Of a stretch of DNA of 64,000 bases, positions 7,915 to 16,308 are shown in pieces. A program made the position numbers and the translations under genes. Location: the NCBI RefSeq assembly GCF_002871795.1, contig NZ_PNHL01000003.1:147392-211391 (forward strand), read 5' to 3'. The notes below the pieces were generated by a model. It saw nothing but the letters and a program-made list of their open reading frames with translations. It had not been told where the DNA came from and made no database searches. Source of the DNA: Brachybacterium sp. UMB0905 (GTDB taxonomy: Bacteria; Actinomycetota; Actinomycetes; Actinomycetales; Dermabacteraceae). Position 1 is the stretch's first letter; each line of letters starts with the position of its first letter.

Positions 7915-8224
7915 GAGCGGGTAGTACCTTGCCCGGCAGGTTCGCCTGGGACAGGTAGGCGGCGCGGCGGAGTACCTCGTTCTCCTGCTGAAGCAGCCGG
8001 ATCTGCTTGCGGGCCTCGCGCAGCTCGGTCGATTCCTCCCGGGTCCTGCCGGGGCGGTTGCCGTCGTCGATATCGGCGTGGCGGATTCATTTGTGCAGCG
8101 TCATCTCGTGGACGCCGAAGTCCTTCGCGATCTGCGCGATCGTGATGCCGTCCTCACGGGACCGGGCCACTCGCACGACGTCTTCGCGGAACTCCTGGGG
8201 GTAGGGAGCGGGGATGGTGCACAT
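7907..8224 (-). pseudogene. IS3 transposase OrfA with premature stop
   Basis: Reads from ATG 8224 (MCTIPAPYPQEFREDVVRVARS) as a typical HTH OrfA, then meets TGA at 8087-8089 where relatives have Trp (L-H-K-W). Without that stop the frame continues with ELREARKQIRLLQQENEVLRRAA to a stop at 7907-7909 that overlaps the OrfB start. Confidence 0.75.
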
Positions 8225-8268
8225 CCATCCAGGCCGCCCTACGGGCAAGCCAGATCAGATGTCACCTA

Positions 8269-8733
8269 CCCGTGCAGCAGTCCCTGCGGCGGGTCAAACG
8301 GTTGGGGCAAGCTCCTGCTGGTCAGGAGGGATTGTTCGAGACGTATCGCTACCACTGCTTCATCACCAACTCGACTCTGACCACCGTGGAAGCAGATCGA
8401 ACGCATCGTCATCACGCGGTGATCGAGCAAGTCATCGCGGAGCTGAAGGATAGACCCCTCGCGCACTTGCCCTCGGGGAAGTTCACCGCGAACCAGGCCT
8501 GGCTCAGCATCGCGGTGATGGCCTTCAATCTCTCGCGCGCTACCGCGCACGCTGCCGGGATGGCCAGAGCGCGGATCCCCACGATCCGCAAGCGGCTCAT
8601 CAGTCTGCCTGGCCGGATCGCTCACCGCGCACGACGCCTCGTGCTACACCTGCCAGAAGCCCGGCCCTGGCAGCACCAGTGGACCCGGCTCTGGAACACC
8701 GCAACCAGCCCACCACCAGCAACAGCGTCCTGA
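8269..8733 (+). pseudogene. IS1380-family transposase, C-terminal remnant
   Basis: Homology starts near 8323 (LFETYRYHCFITNSTL) and continues through HHAVIEQVIAELKDRPLAHLPSGKFTANQAWL, the conserved C-terminal third of IS1380-type transposases. The N-terminal two thirds, with most catalytic residues, are missing. The break coincides with the end of the neighbouring IS3 element. The stop is at 8731-8733. The 220 nt that follow, up to the PPK2 gene, look like the end of the same element and hold no gene. Confidence 0.75.
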
Positions 8734-8954
8734 CCATCCTGCCGAAACGGCGCAACCGGAGACCCTGCAGTGGAAAAGCTGGTCCAGGCCAGCAGCCCCC
8801 TCACGCCCGCCACCCCGAGATCACCGATCCAAACACAACACCAAGCCAATCTCAGCCCCGATCAACACCATCGGTGGATCAGGGCTCAGGCGACCAGGGC
8901 CGACGGGGCGCCCCGTGGCCGGGACCGAAGGCCCGACGGCTCAGGCCGCGCAGG

Positions 8955-9860
8955 TCACTCGTCGGCCTCCTCCATCTTGCCGCGCATCACGAGCTTCGGG
9001 TCCGGGGTACTGACGACCTCGTGGTCCTTGTCCTCGTACTCGAACTGGGAGAGGAAGAAGCGCATGGCGTTGATGCGGGCGCGCTTCTTGTCGTTGGAGC
9101 GGATGATCGTCCACGGCGCGTACTTCTTGTCCGTGCGGCGGAACATCTCCTCCTTGGCCTCGGTGTATGCCTCCCAGCGGTCCAGGGACTCGAGGTCCAT
9201 CGGGGAGAGCTTCCAGCGCCGCACCGGGTCCAGCTGGCGGATCGCGAAGCGGGTGCGCTGCTCCTTCTGGGAGACGGAGAACCAGAACTTCGTGACGTGG
9301 ATGCCGGCGTCCACCAGCATGCGCTCGAAGTGCGGGACCTGGGTCATGAACGTCTCGTACTCATCCGGGGTCGCGAAGCCCATGACTCGCTCGACGCCGG
9401 CGCGGTTGTACCAGGAGCGGTCGAACAGCACCATCTCGCCCTCGGTGGGCAGGTGCTGGACGTAGCGCTGGAAGTACCACTGGCCGCGCTCACGGTCCGA
9501 GGGTTTGTTCAGGGCGACCACGCGGGCGGTGCGCGGGTTCAGGTGCTCGGTGAAGCGCTTGATGGTGCCGCCCTTGCCGGCCGCATCGCGCCCCTCGAAG
9601 ATGATGATCGCCTTCTGGTCGTTGTCCTCGAGCCAGTACTGGAACTTCAGCAGCTCCACCTGCAGGCGGTACTTCTCCACCTCGTAGACGTCGCGGTCCA
9701 TGCGCGTGTCATAGGGGTAGCCCTGCTGCCAGGTGTAGACGGGATTGCCCTGCGGGTCGATGAGATCCGGGTCCGGGGTGTGGCCGTCTTGGACGGAGTA
9801 GCCCTCTTCGCGCAGATGCTCGATGTACTCGCGCAGGCTCTGGTTGTCGGGGATCTTCAC
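8955..9860 (-). CDS. ppk2: polyphosphate kinase 2
   Basis: A 301-residue PPK2 of the one-domain class, which transfers phosphate between polyphosphate and nucleotides in the cytoplasm. Walker A is GRDAAGKGG (residues 90-98), Walker B is DRSWYNRAGVE (about 148), and the lid region is K-E-Q-x-x-R-F. GTG 9860 is preferred to GTG 9866 because GAAGGAG then has normal spacing. TAGAGT at 9896-9901 is a plausible -10 box giving a short leader. Whether it favours GDP or ADP cannot be judged. Confidence 0.92.
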   Translation of the reverse strand: MKIPDNQSLREYIEHLREEGYSVQDGHTPDPDLIDPQGNPVYTWQQGYPYDTRMDRDVYEVEKYRLQVELLKFQYWLEDNDQKAIIIFEGRDAAGKGGTIKRFTEHLNPRTARVVALNKPSDRERGQWYFQRYVQHLPTEGEMVLFDRSWYNRAGVERVMGFATPDEYETFMTQVPHFERMLVDAGIHVTKFWFSVSQKEQRTRFAIRQLDPVRRWKLSPMDLESLDRWEAYTEAKEEMFRRTDKKYAPWTIIRSNDKKRARINAMRFFLSQFEYEDKDHEVVSTPDPKLVMRGKMEEADE

Positions 9861-9947
9861 GGCCACTCCTTCGCTACGGCGTCGTATGCCTCAACTCTAG
9901 AGGCCGCGCGTGGCCGTCAGGTGAACAGAGGGCCCGACGCGACCGCG

Positions 9948-10028
9948 TGCCGCGGCCCCGCCTTGCCCGCCGCGGCCCGGCTTTTGCCCGCCGCGGCCCG
10001 GCCTTTGCTACCGCGGCCCGGCCTTTCC
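9948..10028. repeat. four imperfect tandem GC-rich units
   Basis: Four imperfect copies of a roughly 20-nt unit containing CCGCGGCCCGGCCTTTGC. They lie directly beside the 27-bp palindrome that follows purH. No coding sense. The units are contiguous and vary in their T-runs, so this is a minisatellite and not a CRISPR. Confidence 0.6.
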
Positions 10029-10089
10029 CGCAAATGTCAGCTTCCGAGGCATGTTGGCGACGAACATGCCTCGGAAGCTGACATTTGCG
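10029..10089. terminator. 27-bp perfect inverted repeat downstream of purH
   Basis: Arms 10029-10055 and 10063-10089 are perfectly complementary over 27 bp with a 7-nt loop (GGCGACG). The arms are more AT-rich than the host (for example AAATGTCAGCTTCCGAGG). It lies 22 nt past the purH stop and may terminate purH transcription, though there is no T-run. Confidence 0.6.
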
Positions 10090-10111
10090 AGGGAGGGACC
10101 AGAGCCCGACG

Positions 10112-11770
10112 TCAGTGCGCGAAGTGGCGGGTGCCGGTGAAGTACAGCGTCACGCCCGCGTCCTGGCAGGCGGCGATGACCTCGCCGTCGCGGATCGAGC
10201 CGCCGGGCTGGACGATCGCCCGCACCCCGGCCTCGATGAGGATCGCGGGGCCGTCGGCGAAGGGAAAGAACGCATCCGATGCCGCGACCGCGCCGCGCGC
10301 CCGCTCCGGGGCAGCCTCACCCTCGGCGTGCTCGCCCAGGGTGTTGGCCCGTTCGACGGCCAGGCGGCAGGAGTCCAGGCGGTTGACCTGCCCCATGCCG
10401 ATGCCGACGGCCGCACCGCCGGAGGCCAACAGGATCGCGTTGGACTTCACGGCCCGCACGGAGCGCCAGGCGAAGGCGAGGTCCGCGAGGGTCTGCGCAT
10501 CGGCTGCCTCGCCCGCGGCGAGGGTCCAGGTGGCCGGATCATCGCCCGCAGCCTGTAGAGCATCGACGTCCTGCACGAGCGTCCCGCCCCAGATCTCGCG
10601 AATCTCCACGGCGCGGTCGTACGCACCGGAGAGCTGGAGAATCCGCAGGTTCTTCTTGCCGCGCAGGATCTCGAGCGCCTCTTCCGCGTAGCCGGGGGCG
10701 AGGATCACCTCGGTGAAAATCGGCTTGATCTGCTGGGCCATCTGTACGGTGACGGGCCGGTTCGCGGCGATCACCCCGCCGTAGGCCGAGAGCGGGTCGG
10801 TGGCGTGGGCGCGGGCATGCGCGAGGGCGATGTCCTCACCGTCGGCGCAGATCGCGACGCCGCAGGGGTTGTTGTGCTTGACCACGGCCACGCACGGCTC
10901 GGGGTGGTCGTAGGCGGCGCGCACGGCGGCGTCGGCGTCCACGTAGTTGTTGTAGCTCATCTCCTTGCCGCCCAGCTGCTCGGCGCCGGCCAGCCCGGGA
11001 TCGTCGTCGTCGATGATGGCGACGCGGGCGCGCTGGTGGGGGTTCTCGCCGTAGCGGAGGGTGCGCATGCCGATCACGGCGGCGTCCTCATCGCTCATGT
11101 CCAGCACATGCGTGGGGCTGATCTCCTCGCCCCCGTCCTCCCAGTCCTCGTCCTCATCCGCGGCGGCGGGGTCGCTGAGGCTCAGCATCCAGTCGCTGAT
11201 CGCCAGGTCGTACTCGGCGGTGCGGCTGAAGGCGGTGGTGGCGAGCTCCTGCCGCTCGGCGAGGGTGAAGCCCCCGGCCTCGGCGGCACGGCCGGCGAGC
11301 GCGTAGTCCTCGGGGTCGACGACGACGGCGAGGCTCGCGTGGTTCTTCGCGGCGGCGCGCACCATCGTCGGCCCACCCACATCGATCTTCTCGATGATCT
11401 CCGCGTCGGTGCCGCCAGCGGCGACGGTCTCCTCGAAGGGGTAGAGGTTCACGACGACGAGCTCAAAGGGGGCGATGTCGTGCTCGGCCAGCTGGGCACG
11501 GTGGTCCTCAAGCCGCTGGTCGGCGAGGATCCCGCCGTGGATGCGGGGATGGAGGGTCTTCACGCGGCCGTCGAGCATCTCGGGGAAGCCGGTGACCTCG
11601 GCGACGTCGGTCACAGGCACACCGGCCTCACGGATGGTGGCGGCGGTGGAGCCGGTGGAGACGATCTCCACGCCCTGGGCGTGGAGCGTGCGGGCGAGGT
11701 CCGCGATGCCGGTCTTGTCGAAGACGCTCAGCAGGGCGCGGCGGATCGGAAGGCGATCGGGCGTGGTCAC
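10112..11770 (-). CDS. purH: bifunctional AICAR transformylase/IMP cyclohydrolase
   Basis: A 552-residue enzyme catalysing the last two steps of IMP synthesis. The IMP cyclohydrolase (MGS-like) domain covers about residues 1-150 ([35 protein letters not shown]). The transformylase domain follows, with [17 protein letters not shown] and [14 protein letters not shown] 11770 has AAGGAG 6 nt upstream. An acidic insert ([13 protein letters not shown]) lies between the domains. It follows purN on the same strand after 276 nt. Confidence 0.95.
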   Translation of the reverse strand: MTTPDRLPIRRALLSVFDKTGIADLARTLHAQGVEIVSTGSTAATIREAGVPVTDVAEVTGFPEMLDGRVKTLHPRIHGGILADQRLEDHRAQLAEHDIAPFELVVVNLYPFEETVAAGGTDAEIIEKIDVGGPTMVRAAAKNHASLAVVVDPEDYALAGRAAEAGGFTLAERQELATTAFSRTAEYDLAISDWMLSLSDPAAADEDEDWEDGGEEISPTHVLDMSDEDAAVIGMRTLRYGENPHQRARVAIIDDDDPGLAGAEQLGGKEMSYNNYVDADAAVRAAYDHPEPCVAVVKHNNPCGVAICADGEDIALAHARAHATDPLSAYGGVIAANRPVTVQMAQQIKPIFTEVILAPGYAEEALEILRGKKNLRILQLSGAYDRAVEIREIWGGTLVQDVDALQAAGDDPATWTLAAGEAADAQTLADLAFAWRSVRAVKSNAILLASGGAAVGIGMGQVNRLDSCRLAVERANTLGEHAEGEAAPERARGAVAASDAFFPFADGPAILIEAGVRAIVQPGGSIRDGEVIAACQDAGVTLYFTGTRHFAH

Positions 11771-11946
11771 AGGGGGCTCCTTGTCGAATCACAGGGATTG
11801 CACGGGCGGTGTCGGCTCGTGTGCTGCGGGCGGATGTCCTGCGCGGCACCCAGGCGGTCGATGCGCGCGCGTCACTCCCCGGTGGTCACCCACCTGCGCC
11901 AGTCGTGTGCGGCCATCGTAACGGGGCCGACGGGTGGGGTGCGTCG

Positions 11947-12046
11947 GCGCACCGGCAGCCGACGGTTCAGCGCGCGCCGGGTGGCTCAGCGCCCAGCGGT
12001 TGGTTCAGCGCACCGGCAGCCGACGGCCCAGCGCGCGCCGGGTGGT
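11947..12046. repeat. 61-bp-period direct repeat between purN and purH
   Basis: Two copies of a GC-rich unit starting GCGCACCGGCAGCCGACGG, at 11947 and 12008; the first 43 nt are almost identical. The motif GGTTCAG within the units contains the reverse complement of the purN stop (12047-12049), as if the 3' end of purN had been partly duplicated. The rest of the 276-nt spacer shows no gene. Confidence 0.6.
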
Positions 12047-12619
12047 TCAGTGCGCGGCGGTGAGGCGGCGCACGACGTCCACGAGCATGGGCTGTTCGGC
12101 GGCTTTGATGCGCTCGTGCAGCGTCGCCTCGGTGTCGTCCTCGCGCACCTCGACGGGGACCTGGGCGAGGATCCGCCCGGTGTCCACGCCGGCGTCGACC
12201 TCGATGACGCTCGCGCCGGTGACCTTCACACCGTGGGCCAGGGCGTCGCGCACCCCGTGGGCGCCGGGGAAGGAGGGCAGCAGGGCGGGGTGGGTGTTGA
12301 TGATCCGGCCGCCGAAGGCTTCGAGCAGCGGCGCGCCGACGAGCTTCATGAACCCGGCGAGGACCACGAGCTGCGGCTCATGCGCCACGACAGCAGCAGC
12401 GAGCGCGCGGTCCCAGGCGGCGCGGTCGGGATGGTCGGCCAGGCGCACCACCTGCGTGGGGATCGAGGCGGCGCGGGCGTGCTCGAGGCCGGCGGCATCG
12501 GTGTCGGCGAGCACGGCGACGACCTCGTAAGGGCAGCCAGCCTCGCGCGAGGCGTCCAGGAGGGCGGCGAGGGTGGAGCCGGTGCCGGAGATCAGAACGA
12601 CGATGGGGGTGCGCTTCAC
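12047..12619 (-). CDS. purN: phosphoribosylglycinamide formyltransferase
   Basis: A 190-residue GAR transformylase using 10-formyl-tetrahydrofolate in purine synthesis. It shows VLISGTGSTLAALLDA at the N-terminus (phosphate loop), LAGFMKLVGAPLL, the catalytic motif INTHPALLPSFPGAHG, and a D-x-G-x-I-L-A-Q segment. The start is GTG 12619, which follows TACCCT-GACGGG, so it is probably leaderless. Longer upstream reading is rejected for that reason. It sits before purH, next to perM, matching actinobacterial gene order. Confidence 0.94.
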   Translation of the reverse strand: MKRTPIVVLISGTGSTLAALLDASREAGCPYEVVAVLADTDAAGLEHARAASIPTQVVRLADHPDRAAWDRALAAAVVAHEPQLVVLAGFMKLVGAPLLEAFGGRIINTHPALLPSFPGAHGVRDALAHGVKVTGASVIEVDAGVDTGRILAQVPVEVREDDTEATLHERIKAAEQPMLVDVVRRLTAAH

Positions 12620-12698
12620 CCCGTCAGGGTACGGGCTGAGCGGGGTGCGCCGCTGGTCATGAGGACGCATCCAGGCAGGCGCGGCACAATGGGTGGTG

Positions 12699-13115
12699 AT
12701 GAACAGCGAACCCGATGCGAAGCGACCCGACGACACCTCCCTGACGCGCCAGCGCCGACTGCTGGGCGGGATGGTGATCGCCATGCTCAGCGCCTGGCTG
12801 CTGTCGCTGGCCTCTCTGCCCTGGAAGCTGCTGGCCGGAGCGGCGGCGCTCGTGGCGCTCGTGCTGCTGGTGATGCTCGTGGTGAGCGCCCTGCGCAACG
12901 GGCGGATCGGGACCGCCCTGTTCGCGGTGCTGCTGGGCATCCCGGCGACCCTGCTGATCATCGCGGGCACCGGCATGGGCATCGTGTTCTACGGGCCGAT
13001 GTCCGAGTACGAGCAGTGTCTGGACACCGCGATCACCGAGCGGGCCCGCGCTGCCTGCAACGACCAGGCGCAGAACTCGATCATCGAGTGGTTCTCAGGA
13101 GTCTTCGGCGGCTGA
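12699..13115 (+). CDS. small membrane protein of unknown function
   Basis: A 138-residue protein with a polar N-terminus, membrane segments at about 24-45, 48-66 and 74-100, and a short exported or cytosolic tail holding two cysteines (EYEQCLDTA, RAACNDQ). I do not recognise the family. Position next to purN and perM is like that of small membrane genes in related actinobacteria. ATG 12699 is preferred, with two GTG codons just upstream as alternatives; CACAAT lies 8 nt before it. Its last 21 nt overlap the end of perM tail to tail. Confidence 0.6.
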   Translation: MNSEPDAKRPDDTSLTRQRRLLGGMVIAMLSAWLLSLASLPWKLLAGAAALVALVLLVMLVVSALRNGRIGTALFAVLLGIPATLLIIAGTGMGIVFYGPMSEYEQCLDTAITERARAACNDQAQNSIIEWFSGVFGG

Positions 13116-14624
13116 GCGCTGATCCTCCGCGGGGGACTCCTCATCAGCTGACTCGGAATCCACGTCTGCGGTCGACCAGAGGTCCGCCTCGTCCTCGCCC
13201 GGGTTCGCTTCCACACCCGCGTCGTGCGTGTCCGCGGCGTCATCCGTGTCCGCACCGGCAGAGCCGGAAGCACTCCTCGCATCTGACTCGGCCGCACCGT
13301 CGGCCCCGTCACCGGCTGTTGCCGCCGTGCCCTGCTCCCGCGGGCTCTCGCCACGCTCTTCCTGCTCGGCGCGCTCCACGCGCTCGCGCAGGGAGTCGAC
13401 CGCGCGGCGGGTCCAGGGGATCAGCGGCGTGCCGAGCACCCCGTAGACCGCCCCGGCGCCGAGCACGGCGATGCCCAGCAGCGGCAGCAGCATCGTGCCC
13501 ACCTGCGGGCCGACGTGGGCCAGGCGGTCCTCGCCGATGCCGCCGCCGGACAGCCCCGCGATCAGCAGCAGCGCCACGACGATCACGAGCGGGTAGGCGA
13601 TCCAGGCGGTGAGGCGGTCACGCTGCTCGAGCTCGGCGACATCCCGCACCAGGCGCGCCGCCCCGAGCCCCACCGCGATCGCGGGCAGCAGCATGAGCGC
13701 CCAGGCGGCGGCGGGGAACTCGCCGGGGCCGGGCAGGGCGCCGAGCATCGGCAGGGCCGGCAGCACGCCGGTCTGCGCGCCGTCCAGGGAGATCCCGGTG
13801 CCGGTGCCGACGCCGACGGTGCCGCCCACGAGCACGACGAGCGCCCAGATCGCCAGCAGCGGCAGCAGGGCCAGCTGCAGCAGCGCGAGCACGATGCCGC
13901 CGATGATCCCGGGCTGCAGCTGCTCGAACAGCGCGGCCTGCGCTGGCAGCGCCAGCAGGATGAGCACGAGCATCGTCGCGAGCCCCAGGCTGAGCAGCGT
14001 GGCCAGGGTGATGAGGGCCGCGCGGGCCACCTCGCCGTACGGGGAGGGCAGCAGGTCCAGCACTCGCACCCCGGGCAGCTCATCGGTGGGGTCTCGGCGC
14101 AGTGACCACAGCAGGCCGGTGAGCCCGCCGAGCACGGCGACCATCGCCCCGGAGACCAGCGCTGAGGGCACGAGCGGGGAGGTGTCCGCGGAGCGGCCCA
14201 TCGCGGCGAGGACCGCCAGACCGCTCGCATAGGCGGTGGCGTAGGCGCCGAGCGCGACGCCGAGATCGCGCAGGGCTCCGTGGCGCAGCATCCCGTCGTC
14301 CCGGACCGGCACGAGCTTGCGTCCCACCCCGCGCAGTGTTCTCGCGGACAGGGCCAGCAGCAGGATCAGCAGGCCGATGGGGGTGAGGGTCACGGCGCCG
14401 TCCACCACCCCGGTGGTCAGCACGATCCCGCCGCCGTGCCCCAGGATCAGGACGTTCAGGGCGATGATGATCGCATCCAGCGCGGTGGCGGTCGAGGCGG
14501 TGCCGGCCACCTGCGCGGCGAGCGCGGGGACCACGACCACGGCGATCGCGATCCCCAGTGTGGTGAGGGCGGCGAGGAGTCCGCGGACCACGGGGGTGGC
14601 GATGCTCTGGGCGCTGTTGCTCAC
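13095..14624 (-). CDS. PerM-like polytopic membrane protein (DUF6350)
   Basis: A 509-residue protein with about nine membrane segments over residues 1-400, then a long acidic, glycine/alanine-rich cytoplasmic tail (from about 425). It matches the DUF6350 family, of which mycobacterial PerM is a member implicated in stabilising the division machinery. The family usually lies beside purN and purH, as here. GTG 14624 has GAGGAG 6 nt upstream. The tail is poorly conserved and rich in D/E, and its end overlaps the convergent gene by 21 nt. Confidence 0.75.
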   Translation of the reverse strand: MSNSAQSIATPVVRGLLAALTTLGIAIAVVVVPALAAQVAGTASTATALDAIIIALNVLILGHGGGIVLTTGVVDGAVTLTPIGLLILLLALSARTLRGVGRKLVPVRDDGMLRHGALRDLGVALGAYATAYASGLAVLAAMGRSADTSPLVPSALVSGAMVAVLGGLTGLLWSLRRDPTDELPGVRVLDLLPSPYGEVARAALITLATLLSLGLATMLVLILLALPAQAALFEQLQPGIIGGIVLALLQLALLPLLAIWALVVLVGGTVGVGTGTGISLDGAQTGVLPALPMLGALPGPGEFPAAAWALMLLPAIAVGLGAARLVRDVAELEQRDRLTAWIAYPLVIVVALLLIAGLSGGGIGEDRLAHVGPQVGTMLLPLLGIAVLGAGAVYGVLGTPLIPWTRRAVDSLRERVERAEQEERGESPREQGTAATAGDGADGAAESDARSASGSAGADTDDAADTHDAGVEANPGEDEADLWSTADVDSESADEESPAEDQRSAAEDS

Positions 14625-14790
14625 GCACTGCTCCTCGGTCCGGCTGGGGGTCGTGGGAAGTCGGCCCCCGCGCCCGTCAGAGGGGCGCCGGTCCATGGTC
14701 GCACCTTCCCGGGGCGCTCGAGCGCATTGCCGAGCAGGGCGCGCCTCACGCGGGCGGCGCCGCACCACCCCCGGCGCCGACGGGGTAGCG

Positions 14791-16279
14791 CATAATGGCC
14801 CGGATGTCCCCCTCCCCTGCCGCTCCCCGCGACCCCGCCGCCCAGCGAGTGGCCGATGCTGCCCTGACCGGGGGCGATGCTGCGCCGGGACAGGAACAGA
14901 CGGGCGGCAGCGTGGTCCAGCTGCACGTGCGGACGGTGCGGATCGAGGAGCCGGTGGACCTGCTCGCGCATATCCCCGCGGATCTTTCCGCGGCGTGGAT
15001 CCGGCACGGGCAGGGCATGGTGGCGCTCGGCTCAGCGTGGTCGGTCCGCACGACGGGTGAGCAGCGTTTCGCGGCCGCCCGCGCGGCGTTCACGCAGCTC
15101 GCGGCCCGTGCGCGGGTGGATGACGAGGTGCGTGCGCGGGCGAGCGGCCTCATTGCGCTGGGCAGCTTCTCCTATGCCGCGTCCTCGCCGCGGCCCTCCC
15201 GGCTCACGGTGCCGCAGGCGGTGCTGGGGGTGATCGAGGGCGAGGCATTCCTCACGGTGGTGGGCATCGAGGAGGAGCCGACGCTCCCGGACTCCTGGCA
15301 GGACCTGTTCCCCGCCGCCCCGGCCGAGGAGGAGAGCGACGACGCTGCGGCGCGCGCTGTCCCCACGGGCGCTGCCTCGTCAGGCACTGTCCCCTCGGGG
15401 GCTGTCCCCTCGGGCACGCCCCCGCCCGGCACTCCCCCGTCGGCCCACACCGGAGAGCTCACGCTTGAGCCCGCGCATACGCCCGCTGAGTATCAGCAGC
15501 TGGTGCGCGAGGCGATTGCGCGGATCCGGGACGGGCAGGCGCACAAGGTCGTGCTCTCCGAGCGGATCACCGCGACCAGTCCGCAGTCGCTCGACCCGGC
15601 GCTGCTCGTGACCCGCCTGGCGCGCGCCTACCCCTCCACCTGGGTGTATTTCCTCGATGACGTGGTGGGGGCGAGCCCCGAGATGCTTGCGCAGACGCAG
15701 GACGGGCGCGTGTTCTCCCGGGTGCTGGCCGGGTCCCGCCCGGTGGCCGATGACGGGGAGCTCGAGGAGGCGGATCGGCGGGCCTTCCGCACCGATGCGA
15801 AGGAGCGCTCCGAGCACCTGTACGCGGTGGAGTCGGTGACCTCCCGGCTGGAGGATCTGGCCGCGCAGCTCGAGGTCAGCCCGGAGCCGTTCGTGCTGCG
15901 TCTGCCGGGGCTCGAACACCTGGCCAGCGATGTGTCCGCGCAGCTGCGCGCGGGGGTGACGAGCCTGGATGTCGCCGCGCGGCTGCACCCCTCGGCCGCG
16001 GTCTCCGGCACCTCGCGGGAGCAGGCGGATCAGATCATCGCCGCGCTCGAACCGGCCGACCGCGGCGGCTACGCCTCCCCCGTCGGCTGGATGGATGCGC
16101 GCGGGGACGGGCAGTGGGCAATCGCGCTGCGGATGGCGCACCTGACCGGGGAACGCGAAGCGGTGCTGCAGGCCGGCGGCGGGCTCGTCGAGGCTTCGGA
16201 CCCGGTCGCAGAGCATGCGGAGGTGCTCGCCAAGACACGCCCGATGCTGCGGGCGCTGCGCGGGGACCGCGCGGGCTGA
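14791..16279 (+). promoter_or_regulatory. leaderless promoter of the isochorismate synthase gene (-10 at 14791-14796)
   Basis: CATAAT (14791-14796) followed by seven bases and the ATG at 14804. The ATG inside the -10 box itself (14795) is therefore unlikely to be the start. Only 14791-14803 is regulatory; the rest of the span marks the transcript it drives. Confidence 0.45.
14804..16279 (+). CDS. menF: isochorismate synthase
   Basis: A 491-residue chorismate-binding enzyme converting chorismate to isochorismate, the entry step of menaquinone synthesis. Conserved features are HKVVLSERI, GASPEMLAQ, VLAGSRP, S-E-H-L-Y-A-V-E, HPSAAVSGTSRE and GYASPVGWMDARGDG. Between the N-terminal part and the catalytic core lies a non-conserved insert (about residues 175-220) built from short S-G-T-V-P / S-G-A-V-P repeats. 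A siderophore-type role (EntC) is possible, but five other men genes nearby favour MenF. It reads away from perM. Confidence 0.9.
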   Translation: MSPSPAAPRDPAAQRVADAALTGGDAAPGQEQTGGSVVQLHVRTVRIEEPVDLLAHIPADLSAAWIRHGQGMVALGSAWSVRTTGEQRFAAARAAFTQLAARARVDDEVRARASGLIALGSFSYAASSPRPSRLTVPQAVLGVIEGEAFLTVVGIEEEPTLPDSWQDLFPAAPAEEESDDAAARAVPTGAASSGTVPSGAVPSGTPPPGTPPSAHTGELTLEPAHTPAEYQQLVREAIARIRDGQAHKVVLSERITATSPQSLDPALLVTRLARAYPSTWVYFLDDVVGASPEMLAQTQDGRVFSRVLAGSRPVADDGELEEADRRAFRTDAKERSEHLYAVESVTSRLEDLAAQLEVSPEPFVLRLPGLEHLASDVSAQLRAGVTSLDVAARLHPSAAVSGTSREQADQIIAALEPADRGGYASPVGWMDARGDGQWAIALRMAHLTGEREAVLQAGGGLVEASDPVAEHAEVLAKTRPMLRALRGDRAG

Positions 16280-16308
16280 AGCGGCGCGCTACCCCCGTCG
16301 GCCCGTGA

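Larger units (their letters stand above)
6994..8268 (-). mobile_element. decayed IS3-family insertion sequence (copy b)
   Basis: About 1275 bp. The putative ends, read inward, are CAGGTGACAGTTGGGCTG and TAGGTGACATCTGATCTG (imperfect inverted repeats). It is a different element from copy a. Both reading frames are broken by nonsense changes, and a small hairpin element has landed in orfB. It borders the RiPP region on the right and appears to have truncated an IS1380-type transposase gene starting at 8269. Confidence 0.7.

Noticed and set aside
2591..8268. Classic composite transposon around the RiPP genes
   Set aside because: The two flanking IS3 elements have different ends and different transposases, and no outer target duplication is visible.
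9948..10028. Possible CRISPR
   Set aside because: Units are contiguous, short and variable; there are no spacers and no cas genes.
10805..13612. Open frame of 935 codons on the plus strand across purH and purN
   Set aside because: It lies opposite well-conserved genes, with Gly/Val/His-rich nonsense sequence.
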